Notes under the pieces: model-generated
What the model saw: the letters and a program-made list of their open reading frames with translations, nothing else
Told to the model about the DNA's origin: nothing
Databases searched by the model: none
Program-made: the position numbers and the translations under genes
Part shown: piece after piece, positions 45,781 through 55,110 of the stretch
Numbering within the stretch: position 1 is the first letter of the stretch
Layout of the letters: each line of letters opens with the position of its first letter
From: Endomychus coccineus
Taxonomy: Eukaryota > Arthropoda > Insecta > Coleoptera > Endomychidae
DNA: 64,000 nucleotides
Assembly (NCBI GenBank): GCA_958510875.1
Contig: OY294067.1
Coordinates: 253,161,736-253,225,735, forward strand
Direction of reading: 5' to 3'

Positions 45781-46371
45781 AATAAGCACTTACGAAAAAA
45801 AATAAAAAGTTTTTACTAACGACACCAAGAACAATAATATAATAAGATACTTGATACCGATATGTCCTCCGATAATTACGAAACTACTTTGATAACTAGA
45901 ACCATAATATATACAAAAAGAAACTTATGCGGATGGGAAAAAAATGTATATACCAACATCATATTCAGTATCGGAAAGTATTTATCTTGGGTATGATGGT
46001 TTCATGAGAGCGTAAATAATAGCTTGCTATATGTTGAGAAAGCATTACAATTTCAAGGCGGTCAGCTCAGGACGCGTAGGACGTCAGTATCATACCAGCA
46101 CCAGTCGGGAGAATGTGCGAGTCGCTGTGTACGCGTCGGGTGGGGTAAGAGGAGGGACGCACAGCATTGCGTCTCTCTTGTATATCTGGTATTATCATAT
46201 CATTGCGTTCCTTGTTGTTCGTATAGATTTCTGTCTATATCCCAGAAGAATTGTTTCCGATACTGTATAAGTACCTCGGTACTTCAGTGAGCTAACCTCT
46301 GTTTGTTCGTTTACAACTTCAAACCAGGTATTGCAAATAATTTCATACAACATGCTGAATATATTTTAACT
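45781..46371. other. No gene; GC-richer patch at 46040-46320
   Basis: The patch 46040-46320 is visibly less AT-rich than its surroundings and has two overlapping ~80-codon frames without motifs. It might be part of an LTR or an exon, but I cannot support either. Confidence 0.4.
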
Positions 46372-46419
46372 TTATTGATAAGAAATAATCACACTTATCC
46401 ACTGAAAATGTTATTAAAG

Positions 46420-46461
46420 CACTGAGGATCTTCGGGCTACCAAGTAGCCATCATCAGAGTG
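46420..46461 (-). ncRNA. Hammerhead-like motif of PLE family 2, copy 1
   Basis: Stem I CACU/AGUG, core CUGAUGA, stem II GGCUAC-UUG-GUAGCC (6 bp, perfect, with a U/C mismatch at its base), core GAA, then GAUCCU and C before stem I. Position 15.1 is G rather than the A normally required to pair with U16.1, so activity is doubtful, although stems I and II are good. Confidence 0.55.
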
Positions 46462-46468
46462 AACTAAA

Positions 46469-47083
46469 TTATAAATCAAAATGTGCCTGTTTAAATACTT
46501 TTTGGGAATAATAATGTGAACAATGAGTATTACCCTCAGCTGGAGATAAATTGGAATTTAATGAATTGCTTTTCCCTTTATACATTTCCATCCCTTCTAA
46601 ATTACCTAGATATTTGTATGTACTGTGTTTTAAAAGTAACAACATTTCTTGTGAAATGGTGTAACCTGTGTTCAAAATATGTTTGGCTATCGCTGATTTT
46701 TCACCTTTATTTTTCTTTATATGGGCAAAATGTTCCTTATAACGAGTTAAAATGTTCCTTATGGTTTGACCCACATAGCATTTTGAACACGACTCATAAT
46801 TAATTTCGTAAATCCCGGATTTATCGAAATCTTAAGCTTCATCAAAGGTGTTGCCTAAACGGTGTTTTAGCTTGTTCTTGCATCTATAAACTGGTTGTAT
46901 TGCAATTTTAGCAAACAAACAGTGGAATGTATTAACTACTGCAGAATGATAAATGAAACTTTTGAATTTTATTGAAGTATGTGAAGGTAATGACTCTAAT
47001 TTGCTTAGTTGGCTACGTTCCAATCCTCTTTTTTGTTCAGAAATTAAATTATTGATCAAAGATTTATGGCAACCATTGTCCAA
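46469..47083 (-). pseudogene. PLE family 2 GIY-YIG endonuclease, copy 1
   Basis: From the right: KLESLPSHTSIKFKSFIYHS, VYRCKNKLKHRLGNTF, a stop at about 46833, then DKSGIYEINYESCSKCYVGQ and TIRNILTRYKEHFAHIKKNK, IAKHILNTGYTIS and the end at 46469. The GIY-YIG core (GIYEI..CSKCYVGQT) and the CxxC are intact; one stop lies in the linker. The parallel segment of copy 2 is at 59908-60360. Confidence 0.8.
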
Positions 47084-47139
47084 CGCAATTTGCTGAAGTT
47101 TCTCAACTTCGTTGTTATAATTTTGCTAGCTCAAAGGGA

Positions 47140-47935
47140 AGTTTAATAATCTCTAAACTAAACTATTAAACGGAGCTTTTTTATATCTAACTGGTGTATC
47201 TGAATCCGCCGGGGTATACCTATTTGTTTGAGTGAGTTTTCTGTATATCTCGAAGTGATTACCATCTTTTATAATGTTAATATCAAGGAAAGGAAGCTGA
47301 TCATCTGTTTCTATTTCGACAGTGAATCTCAGTGAATCAAATTGGCTATTGAGCGTGTTCAAAAAGCCATGTAAATAAAACCTTTACTAGTAATCGCGAA
47401 AATGTCGTCAACATATCTATACCAAACTTTTGAAAACTAATTCAATTTTGATTTTAAGGAGGTTTGAAGTTCACTTTGAGAAATATTGGCCAAAAAAGGA
47501 GAGAGTGAATTGCCCATTGCACATCCTCTTGTTTGTTCATAGCAATTTTTGTTAAACGTGAAATAATCTTGCTTCATACATAAAGATGTGAGGATCACGT
47601 ATTCTGTGCAGTTTCTATCGGAGGTATTAATAGTTGGAAGCCATTTCTTCAGAATGTTTATTGATTCAGAGATTGGGGTATTTGTAAATAGTGAAACTAA
47701 CCATTTTGCTATGTTATACGTAAAAAATCCTTATCTTCCTAAACTGTATTAGTTTAGGAAGATTAGGATTTGGAAGTCTAAGGTTTTATTTTAAATTATC
47801 GGAGATTAGTCATACACGATTTTAACGAATTATTGACTAGTTTAACGCATTTTGTTAATGGAGTCCTGGTAACCTCTTCAAAGGAACCATCATTTAATAA
47901 GGTATTTACCGAATTGTAATAATCCTCTTTGCCCA
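47140..47935 (-). pseudogene. PLE family 2 reverse transcriptase, copy 1 (part left of the MULE)
   Basis: Minus strand. After the MULE the frame resumes with MGKEDYYNSVNTLLNDGSFE (47935-47870). A segment is lost at the 47727-47772 palindrome, then come FTNTPISESINILKKWLP, LCMKQDYFTFNKNCYEQTRG, CAMGNSLSPFLANISQSE (about 47520-47480), the catalytic WYRYVDDIFAIT (about 47425-47390) and LRFTVEIETDDQLPFLDINI (about 47335-47275). The catalytic box is intact, but stops and the deletion make the protein non-functional. The upstream part of the RT lies at 49505-49560. Confidence 0.85.
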
Positions 47936-47942
47936 TAATTAC

Positions 47943-49495
47943 GGGCATCTACGACTAGCGCGTAGCTCATTAAAAATAATCCCCTTCTTATACCACTAGC
48001 GCGCGGGGGCGATATACGACCACGCGCGAGCTACCTGCCGTATACCTGCACCCGTAACCTTCTTTTATGCGATCAAAACAAAATTAAAATGCACTTTTTT
48101 TTTGCAAATAATTTTTTTTTCAATTCAAATAATAAAAAAAAGAGGATCTTAGCCTTTTTTGAACTTGAACGAAACTCATAATATACATTGGTTTTCAATA
48201 TAAGCATAGATATGGTACGGCTGATAGATTCTTTTGCAACATTTTTACTTTGTGTTTTTTGGGAGGTTATTTAGATAATTATAAACAAATGATTTGATTA
48301 AAAAAAGCCCATCATCATATTTTATGCAATCAATTACTATTTGGACTTATTTTCTCAAATTTCCGTCAACATTTTTAAATTTTATTCAGATTTAATTTTA
48401 ATTTATCTATTCTAATTTTCAACCATGTTATCTATGTTAAGTGCAAAATGGAAAGGGTTACGTGTGATCGATAACTATAGATCTAGAAAAGACCGTGCAA
48501 TTAATGCAGGCCAACGTAGGAGGTATGTACACTAATGTACAGGTATATATAAGTTGCAATGTCGCCGTCGAATCATTCACACAAGAAGATCCGAATTTCC
48601 AGCCATTCCAAGTGACATTGCAGAAACTCATGAACGTATTGATTGGATGATCCAGAATGATCAGATTTCTACCCCAGACAATGAAAGTATGATCCTTATC
48701 AACGATCAACCAAAAAATAGTGCTTGGAACTATTTTTATGCCAAATGAGAACGATCTATATGGACGGCACATTTGAGTTGTGTCCAACATTTCCAGCAAC
48801 TTTTTATCATCCATGGAGTGAAAAACAATAACTAAATACCGCTGTTGTTTTGTTTGTCGAAAACAACTTACTACATTTTATTTCAATCAATAATTGATAA
48901 ATGTTGAGAATATCCGTGGATATTTTTTCCATACAAGATTATTGTGGATTTTGAATAGGCAATTCGAGATAGTTGAGATCACGTTGGCCTGGGTTGATAA
49001 ACCATTGCTGTTTATTCCACCTCACCCAGGCGTGGTTCAGGAAAATTCATGAATTTGGTCTCGTTCGAGAATACAAGAATAACCAATCAGTAATTGGAAT
49101 GTGGCTCAGATGGACATTTGGCATACCTTTTCTACGACCAGACGAGGTACAAGAAGCCTATCGTATCATGGAACCGTACGTTGGTTATTTGTCACAATTG
49201 GAAAGATTTGACGGCTATTTGAAGACAAATTACATGTATAACGACGCAAAATATTCACTACAGATATGGGCAACAGACAATATTTGGAATTGCGAAAGAA
49301 CAAATGCATGCGAATCATTTCATTCGCACTTTAACGTATGCTTTTCCAGTGCGCATCCGAATATTTATGAATTCGTCGGAGATTTAAAAGAATTTATTGT
49401 GGAAGCACAAATATGTATACCGCAGGTAACTCGCGCGCTAATCGTATACTGACCTTAGCGGCTTTAATAGGCTTTGCGCGCTAGTCGTCGAACGC
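47943..49495 (+). mobile_element. Mutator-like element (MULE) inserted in a PLE
   Basis: Ends are inverted copies: GGGCATCTACGACTAGCGCG (47943) and the complement of GCGTTCGACGACTAGCGCG (ending 49495). A second paired block about 65-100 bp inside contains GCGCGAGYTACCTGC. The element is flanked by a perfect 9-bp direct repeat CATAATTAC (47934-47942 and 49496-49504), the duplication size expected of MULEs. If the element and one repeat are taken out, the PLE reading frame around the site (LVIMGKEDYY) is continuous. At 1.55 kb it is an internally deleted copy. Confidence 0.9.
48540..49452 (+). pseudogene. MULE transposase (broken)
   Basis: Blocks in order: CRRRIIHTRRSEFPAIPSDI (48557, N-terminal region), ERIDWMIQND, then in another frame TIYMDGTFELCPTFPATFYH (about 48751, first catalytic Asp in MDGTF), KIIVDFE (about 48937, second Asp) with a TAG stop directly after it in place of Gln, WPGL, then the open frame 48973-49452 with HCCLFHLTQAWFRKIHEFGL, FGIPFLRPDEVQEAYRI and CERTNACESFHSHFNVCF (the catalytic Glu of NACESFH). 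It is cut short at 49440 by the terminal inverted repeat. MULE transposases normally exceed 500 residues; about 300 remain here. Confidence 0.8.
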
Positions 49496-49504
49496 CATAA
49501 TTAC

Positions 49505-49745
49505 TAGGGAATTTTCTTTATCTGCTTTAGAGTAATAAAAGTCTTCTTCTTTCAATGACAGATTTTATTAAAGTTATTGGAGGAACTTATATGATTTATT
49601 TGGATGTTCAAGAATTGTCTCGCACTTGTTACGAATAACAGCTTCATCTTGAAATATGAGAGACCAAACCGTATTTTCAATATCATTAATTAAATTCTCC
49701 CTAGATAATTTCTTAGAATCAATTGCAAAATTCAAACCGTTTTAA
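49505..49745 (-). pseudogene. PLE family 2, copy 1, N-terminal part right of the MULE
   Basis: Minus strand: LNFAIDSKKLSRENLINDIE and NTVWSLIFQDEAVIRNKCE (49735-49620), a stop and frame change, then EEDFYYSKADKENSLVIMG (49565-49497), which runs into the target duplication and continues at 47942. The ADK..N..VIM block begins the PLE RT. Confidence 0.8.
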
Positions 49746-50496
49746 CTTATTGTAATCATATTTTATATATAAAAGAATATGTAACGTTACTTGGAGAGAT
49801 ATAAATGAACTATTATTGTATTATTATTGAGTGAATCGTTTGAAATTAACAAGACATATTCGAATTAATGAAGGAATTTAATATCTCTCGACTCGACAAA
49901 TAATTTCTGATGAGTTGCAGAACGCTATTAACTCATCAAATTATTTCACCATAATAATAACGAATACATTTATTGTAGCTTCAGCGACAAGGAAACCGTA
50001 GAAGGCATAAATGCCCGATATAAAAGGATTCAGAGCAGACTTTGCAACGCACACAAATGCGCTGTTTAAGCAACTTTCCACTCTGTACTGCGCTAACTTT
50101 TTGATTTACGAAGGAATTTTTATTACAAATTTGCTGGAGTCGTAATTAACAATTATTTTACATGAACTCCTTTTCACGTTTCTAAACATCATTTTCTCCG
50201 CTAAGAGAATGTAATTATCAATAATAATTATATTATTTAAATAACTTAAAGAGTCTCCAAACTAATATTGATTAGGTAAATTTGTAAAAATGTTAATCAA
50301 TTTATAAAATCATTACGCTAATCGATTATTAAAAACGGTTTGAGGAAATTTTTGGGCAAATGCAATAGTAAATTGGGAGGTGACCTATTGTTATTACTTC
50401 TCTCACTATAAATAGTACAAGGGAAGTATTGTAATGAGTCTGACAATTTTTTCAGAACTTTTACGGAAATATCTATTTTGACCCTTTCTGAATATA
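49746..50496. other. No recognised feature
   Basis: AT-rich spacer between two mobile elements. Confidence 0.55.
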
Positions 50497-50498
50497 TA

Positions 50499-52826
50499 CA
50501 GGGTGTCGTCGAACTGCGTGGCCAAAATAAAGCCGAAGATTCTTTGATTCGAAAAAAAGTTGACGAGCATTTTTACTTTTGCCTCAAGTGTCTTGTTTAC
50601 CCGGTAGAAGGCTTCAAAATTGCAAAAATAATTTTGTTTTTTCGGTATAACTTGAGGACGTGATTAAGAACTTTTACAATATTTAGCAGGTGAGTTACTG
50701 TCAATAATGGCCATTTTTGAGAGTGGAGCACAGAGCCTTATAGACCATAGAAATGGCTCAAACTTGAGGATGTAACGAGAAAAGTGTCCAGAACTTTTTT
50801 GTGGTCAATGTAATTCACTCGATATTTCTTATGTAGATAGCTTATCTGATTTGAAAACTTTTCTTACTCCTCGAAAATTTTGATAAAATCAACGGATTAG
50901 CTTGAAAAAATTAATTTTCGAGTCTCTGCAGTTTTGGCTTACTAATTTTACTTGATTAAAATACCTTAGTTGCCTTTGCTTTTCTAATGTCATTTTGGCA
51001 TTTGAAGAATTTATTCTCAAAACTGTCAGTTTTTACTTTGCTTTCCGTAAAAATTTTATAAAATTATGGCTCAAAATTTCACTAACACTGAAATGGTTGA
51101 TATGTTATTGATTTATGTACTTTGTCGTTGCAATGGCCGGAGAAGGGAAAGATATCCGCATCGCAGAATTCCAAATCGGCAAACCTTCGCGAAACTGGCA
51201 AATTTGAAGCAAATCGCAGAGAAACTGGACGCAGACGGACAAGAAGGACGTTAGAGCTCGAAGAAGCGATACTGGAAGCGGTTGAAACTGAACCTGAGAT
51301 AAGCACACTACGTTTGGGACTTCGTATTGGAGCCTCAAAATCATTAGTTCATAATGTACTGAAAGAAGAACTGTTGTATCCCTATCATATTAAAACAGTT
51401 CAAGACTTATTGCCCATGGATCCAGGTCATCGGCTAGATTTCTGTCGGTTTATTGTCCAAAGACAAAACGCAAACCCCAATTTTTGTAGAAGAATTCTGT
51501 TCACGGACGAAGATACTTTCACGAGATGTGGTCTTTTTAACCTCCATAATGAACATTTCTATGCTGATGAAAATCCTCATGGAACGGAAGTTACATATTT
51601 TCAGAATCAAACTAAAATCAATGTTTGGGTTGGAATTGTGGATAACTTTATTATTGGCCCTACCGTTATACCCGATCGATTGATCGGGGAAAACTACTCG
51701 AACTTTTTGGAACAAAGGCTACTTGAACTGTTGGAAGACTTGCCCTTACACATTCGTCGTGGCCTGGTTTATCCATGATGGTGCACCTCCTCATTTCACA
51801 TTAGCTGTGAGGTGACATTTGAATGCGGAATATCCAGATCGCTGGATAGGTAGAGGACACGATGCACCAGTGAACTTGCCGACCCGCTCCCCTGATTTGA
51901 CGCCCTGCGACTTCTTTCTATGGGGCGCTTTGAAGTCGAAAGTTTATGCAGCTCCAGTAAACACACGAGAGGAATTGTTGCAACGAATTAATCATGAAGC
52001 GGATCTATTGAAGAATGATCCTGAAGTACTAGCCAGAGTTCAATCCAATTTCTTGAAACGAATTAATTTGTGTATTCAGGAAAATGGGCCACATTTCGAA
52101 CAATTGATGCCTTAGCGATTTCCCAAAAAGTTTTGTTGTTTCTTTTAATTTAGCATTTGTTTTTCCTAAATAATCACATCGTTTCCCCATTTCTATTGTT
52201 TTTATTATTCGTGTTTTACCGAGATATTAACCATTTCAGTGTTAGTGAAATTTTGAGCCATAATTTTATAAAATTTTTACGGAAAGCAAAGTGAAAACTG
52301 ACAGTTTTGAGAATAAATTCTCCAAATGCCAAAATGACATTAGAAAAGCAAAGGCAACTATAGTATTTCAATCAAGTGAAATTAGTAATCCAAAATTGCA
52401 GAGACTCGAAAATTATTTTTTTCAAGCTAATCCGTTGATTTTATCAAAATTTTCTAAGAGTAAGAAAAGTTTTCAAATTAGATAAGCTATCTACATTAAA
52501 TATAGAGTGAATTACATTGACCACAAAAAAGTTCTGGACACTTTTCCCGTTACATCCTCAAGTTTGAGTCATTTCTATGGTCTCTAAGGCTCTATGCTTC
52601 ACTCTCAAAAACGGCTATTATTGACAGTAACTCACCTGCCAAATATTGTAAAAGTCCTCCATCACGTTCTCAAGTTATACCGAAAAAACAAAATTATTTT
52701 TGCAACTTTGAAGCCCTCTACCGGCTAAACAAGACACTTGAGGCAAAAGTAAAAAGGCTCATCAAATTTTTTTCGAATCAAAGAATCTTCGGTTTTATTT
52801 TAGCCACGCAGTTCGAGGACACCCTG
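50499..52826 (+). mobile_element. Mariner-type element 2, copy B
   Basis: Flanked by TA (50497-50498 and 52827-52828). Termini CAGGGTGTCGTCGAACTGCG and CGCAGTTCGAGGACACCCTG are inverted copies, with arms of about 590 bp. It is close to copy A at 20607-22975 throughout but carries its transposase on the plus strand. The right arm contains a second, antisense copy of the transposase start (about 52230-52255). Confidence 0.9.
51066..52115 (+). pseudogene. Mariner-type (DUF4817-like) transposase, copy B
   Basis: Starts MAQNFTNTEMVDMLLIYVLC at 51066. A deletion of a few codons in the HTH region and a frame change near 51160-51200 lead into the long frame ending 51778 (ELEEAILEAVETEPEISTLR, ASKSLVHNVLKEELLYPYHI, ILFTDEDTF with the first Asp). 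A frameshift at about 51765 precedes FIHDGAPPHF (second Asp), a stop lies in the following AVRxHLN at about 51814, and the frame 51819-52115 carries RSPDLTPCDFFLWGALKSKV (third Asp) to the end. The two stops of copy A at equivalent sites are sense codons here. Confidence 0.9.
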
Positions 52827-52828
52827 TA

Positions 52829-53149
52829 TATTGACTATTTTTTAGATGATACCTGTGTTTGCGTATGTGGGTACGCAACTTTGGCAATTATTGCGATGTT
52901 CCTGTTTGCAATAAAAATATGGAAATTAATAAATCGCCTTAAAGTGGTGGAAATAGGACCTGCATTGTCTCGCGGCGCGGCAGTCCCTTTGCAAGTGGTA
53001 GTTACTTTTGACTTTAGACATTCATTTTAGTTTTCCTAATCGGAGCTATAATATAAATAAATATCCCAATTTCACCCAGATATGTCTGAAATTATTCATT
53101 CAAGATTTTAAACAAATATGTCCAATTTAGTGACAATACATTGTTGTCT
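52829..53149. other. No recognised feature
   Basis: Spacer of about 320 bp without motif. Confidence 0.5.
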
Positions 53150-53725
53150 TCGTTGTCATAGAGAAAATGTATATGATGTGAGAAGTCGGTCAAAGAATTC
53201 ATGAAAGCACTTGTGGGTCATTAATGTGTTCGTCATCATAGAAAAAATGTATAGTTTTCTCGCGAAAAATTGTGCTAAATAAATGAGGGCGAGGGAGTTT
53301 AGTGATCTACGGATCAGTTGATTTATATGAATTTTAAGAGACCCGTAAAATCGGGGGCTTCTTGAACAATGAGGGATAAGAAATTTCTCATTTGGATCAG
53401 GCTTAGGGCAATTTGATTTAGGAATATTAGAATTGGATTTGGAATGGAATGGATGGTTATAATCCAAGCAGTGTTTAGCAAGGGCGGTGGAATGTTCTAA
53501 ATTCTTGTTTCTTGTGCTATACTTATGACCATCCATTATTTTTTTAAATATTGCTTAGAGATTCCAGTATAAGCCCCATCGCAATCTAAACAATTTAAAT
53601 TGTATACTGTGTGGGTTTGTTTATCTTTAGGTATTGAAGGATATAGATTTGAGAAATATTTCCCAATACAGTTAGTAGGTTTATGCGCAACATTTATATT
53701 ATACTTCTTTAAGCATTTCCACCGC
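53150..53725 (-). pseudogene. PLE GIY-YIG fragment fused to an RT fragment
   Basis: Minus strand. HTVYNLNCLDCDGAYTGISK (about 53620-53565), then GHKYSTRNKNLEHSTALAKH with CLDYNHPF (53536-53450), which is family 1 GIY-YIG, running directly into KSNCPKPDPNEKFLIPHCSR and SPRFYGSLKIH (about 53410-53330), which resembles the RT finger block of family 3 (KKFLIPQCSKCPSLYSLPKIH). The join is within one open frame. It is a rearranged or template-switched fragment. Confidence 0.6.
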
Positions 53726-54050
53726 CCTTGCTAAGCACAGCTTTGATGTCCATCAATTCGATTACAAAAATGTTGATATTTCAACTAAGGAAACCAATTA
53801 GTATAAAAGATGTATTCTAAAGATGATTCATAAGAAACGTGACTCCAAATCTGTAAATCATAGTGGGCATTTCGAATTGAAATTGGTGCGACAAGAACGC
53901 TTTGTGGTATTACAATCAGTTCTAAGCAATCCCGTTTTAGACATAATAAGTCTTCTGATGATTTTCGTGAAAACGAAACGTGCGTAAAGACGAACATAAT
54001 AAACATATGTGTTAGTGTGACCTATTTCCCGAGAATTTATGTAAAACATA
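53725..54050 (+). mobile_element. PLE family 1, 3' end fragment
   Basis: Plus strand, beginning ACCGCCCTTGCTAAGCACAG and matching 6675-6845 (end of the endonuclease), then skipping to the terminal repeat with the hammerhead and ending GTGTTAGTGTGACCTATTTC like 7318-7349. It is head to head with the minus-strand fragment at 53150-53725. Confidence 0.75.
53950..53991 (+). ncRNA. Hammerhead ribozyme (intact core, weak stem II)
   Basis: Stem I GUCUU/AAGAC is perfect, the cores CUGAUGA and GAA are intact, stem III is ACGUGCGU (3 bp plus UG) and the cleavage triplet is GUA. Stem II has decayed to four A-U pairs (UUUU-CGUG-AAAA). A homologue of the fold at 7258-7299. Confidence 0.75.
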
Positions 54051-54944
54051 TTATTACAAAAACGTAAGTATCATTATTTGGAAAATATTTGATTTTATGT
54101 TTCACCTCAATAAATTTGATCCAATTTGATTTTGATTTGAGTCTTTAGGGCTTGAGATGCCAATTTGTGGGGGTTCAAATGAACCTCCGCCAAAACGATA
54201 ATAAAGCCAAAGCGCGCATTCATAACAGATAAGAACCTACATTTTAGATAATCGATGAAAACTGTATAATTGATCACCTACATATTCAATTATATTTTAC
54301 TGGCATAGTTTTTCAGAAAGATTATTTAGGTATAAGAAAAGTAATACTGTACTCATTGCAGATTATTCATGTTAGAGTGATATCCCTGAATAATTTAATC
54401 ATGTCTAGGGAGCCAACTGTTCTCTAATATAGTTTAAAATGTTATTAGGGCCATTCCTCTCAAATACAACAAATAATCCTATTAGGATTACCATTCGGCC
54501 TAAATGAATAAACATTCCATTTAAACCAGGTTACTATTACATCACGACAACGTTCTCTCCGATGAGATTTGTGGCTTTCGGTGTTTATTTATTCAACATG
54601 TATACCTTCAAGAAACCTCAACATATATAATGAAGCAAATGAAAGGTTTTAAATATTTTACTTTTGAACTCTTTTTATGACTCAATAAAACTAACTCTTA
54701 ATAATCAGTATAAAATTGATTACATTGATTACAGGTTTATTTCGTAAAAAGAACATACTTGGTGACTGAAGAGTTACTTTTCAATATGCATAGATTATGA
54801 ATAATATTAATTTCCGCCACGAAAAGAAAGCTATTAGCAGAAGTGTGGTTGTGATGGTGAGTTCCACCCATTTCCAGTACATCTACTAGTTGATAAACTT
54901 TCAATAACTATACGTTTGTATGAGAAAATTATTTGCTAATTCTA
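54051..54944. other. No recognised feature
   Basis: AT-rich spacer. Confidence 0.5.
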
Positions 54945-55110
54945 TGAATAAGAAATTATCACCTTTATCCCTTTAAAATTTCGTTAAATACTGAGGACCT
55001 TCCAGCTACCAAGTAGCCATCATCAGAGTAAGTTTACTCTGATGATGGATATGGGTAATTATTTCTCATTTTTAGTGTTATAGTGTAGTCACAGTGTGAA
55101 CTCTTTTCTA
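54945..55110. repeat. Inverted pair of PLE family 2 terminal repeats
   Basis: A minus-strand family 2 tail (54945-55030, with hammerhead-like motif) is directly followed by a plus-strand tail from 55031 (ACTCTGATGATGG), which lacks the rest of the motif and continues to the family 2 end AGTGTGAACTC at about 55098. No body sequence lies between them. Confidence 0.7.
54989..55030 (-). ncRNA. Hammerhead-like motif, PLE family 2
   Basis: Stem I UACU/AGUA, core CUGAUGA, stem II GGCUAC-UUG-GUAGCU, core GAA, GGUCCU, C. As in the copy at 46420, position 15.1 is G, so only a G-U pair closes stem III. Confidence 0.5.

Larger units (their letters stand above)
46372..49745 (-). mobile_element. Penelope-like element, family 2, copy 1, interrupted by a MULE
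   Basis: Minus-strand PLE. From right to left: an N-terminal region (49745-49560; LNFAIDSKKLSRENLINDIE), the ADK block, a MULE insertion (47943-49495), the rest of the RT, the GIY-YIG endonuclease and a terminal repeat with a hammerhead-like fold. Without the MULE it spans about 1.8 kb. A palindrome at about 47727-47772 sits where a piece of the RT is missing. Confidence 0.85.
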
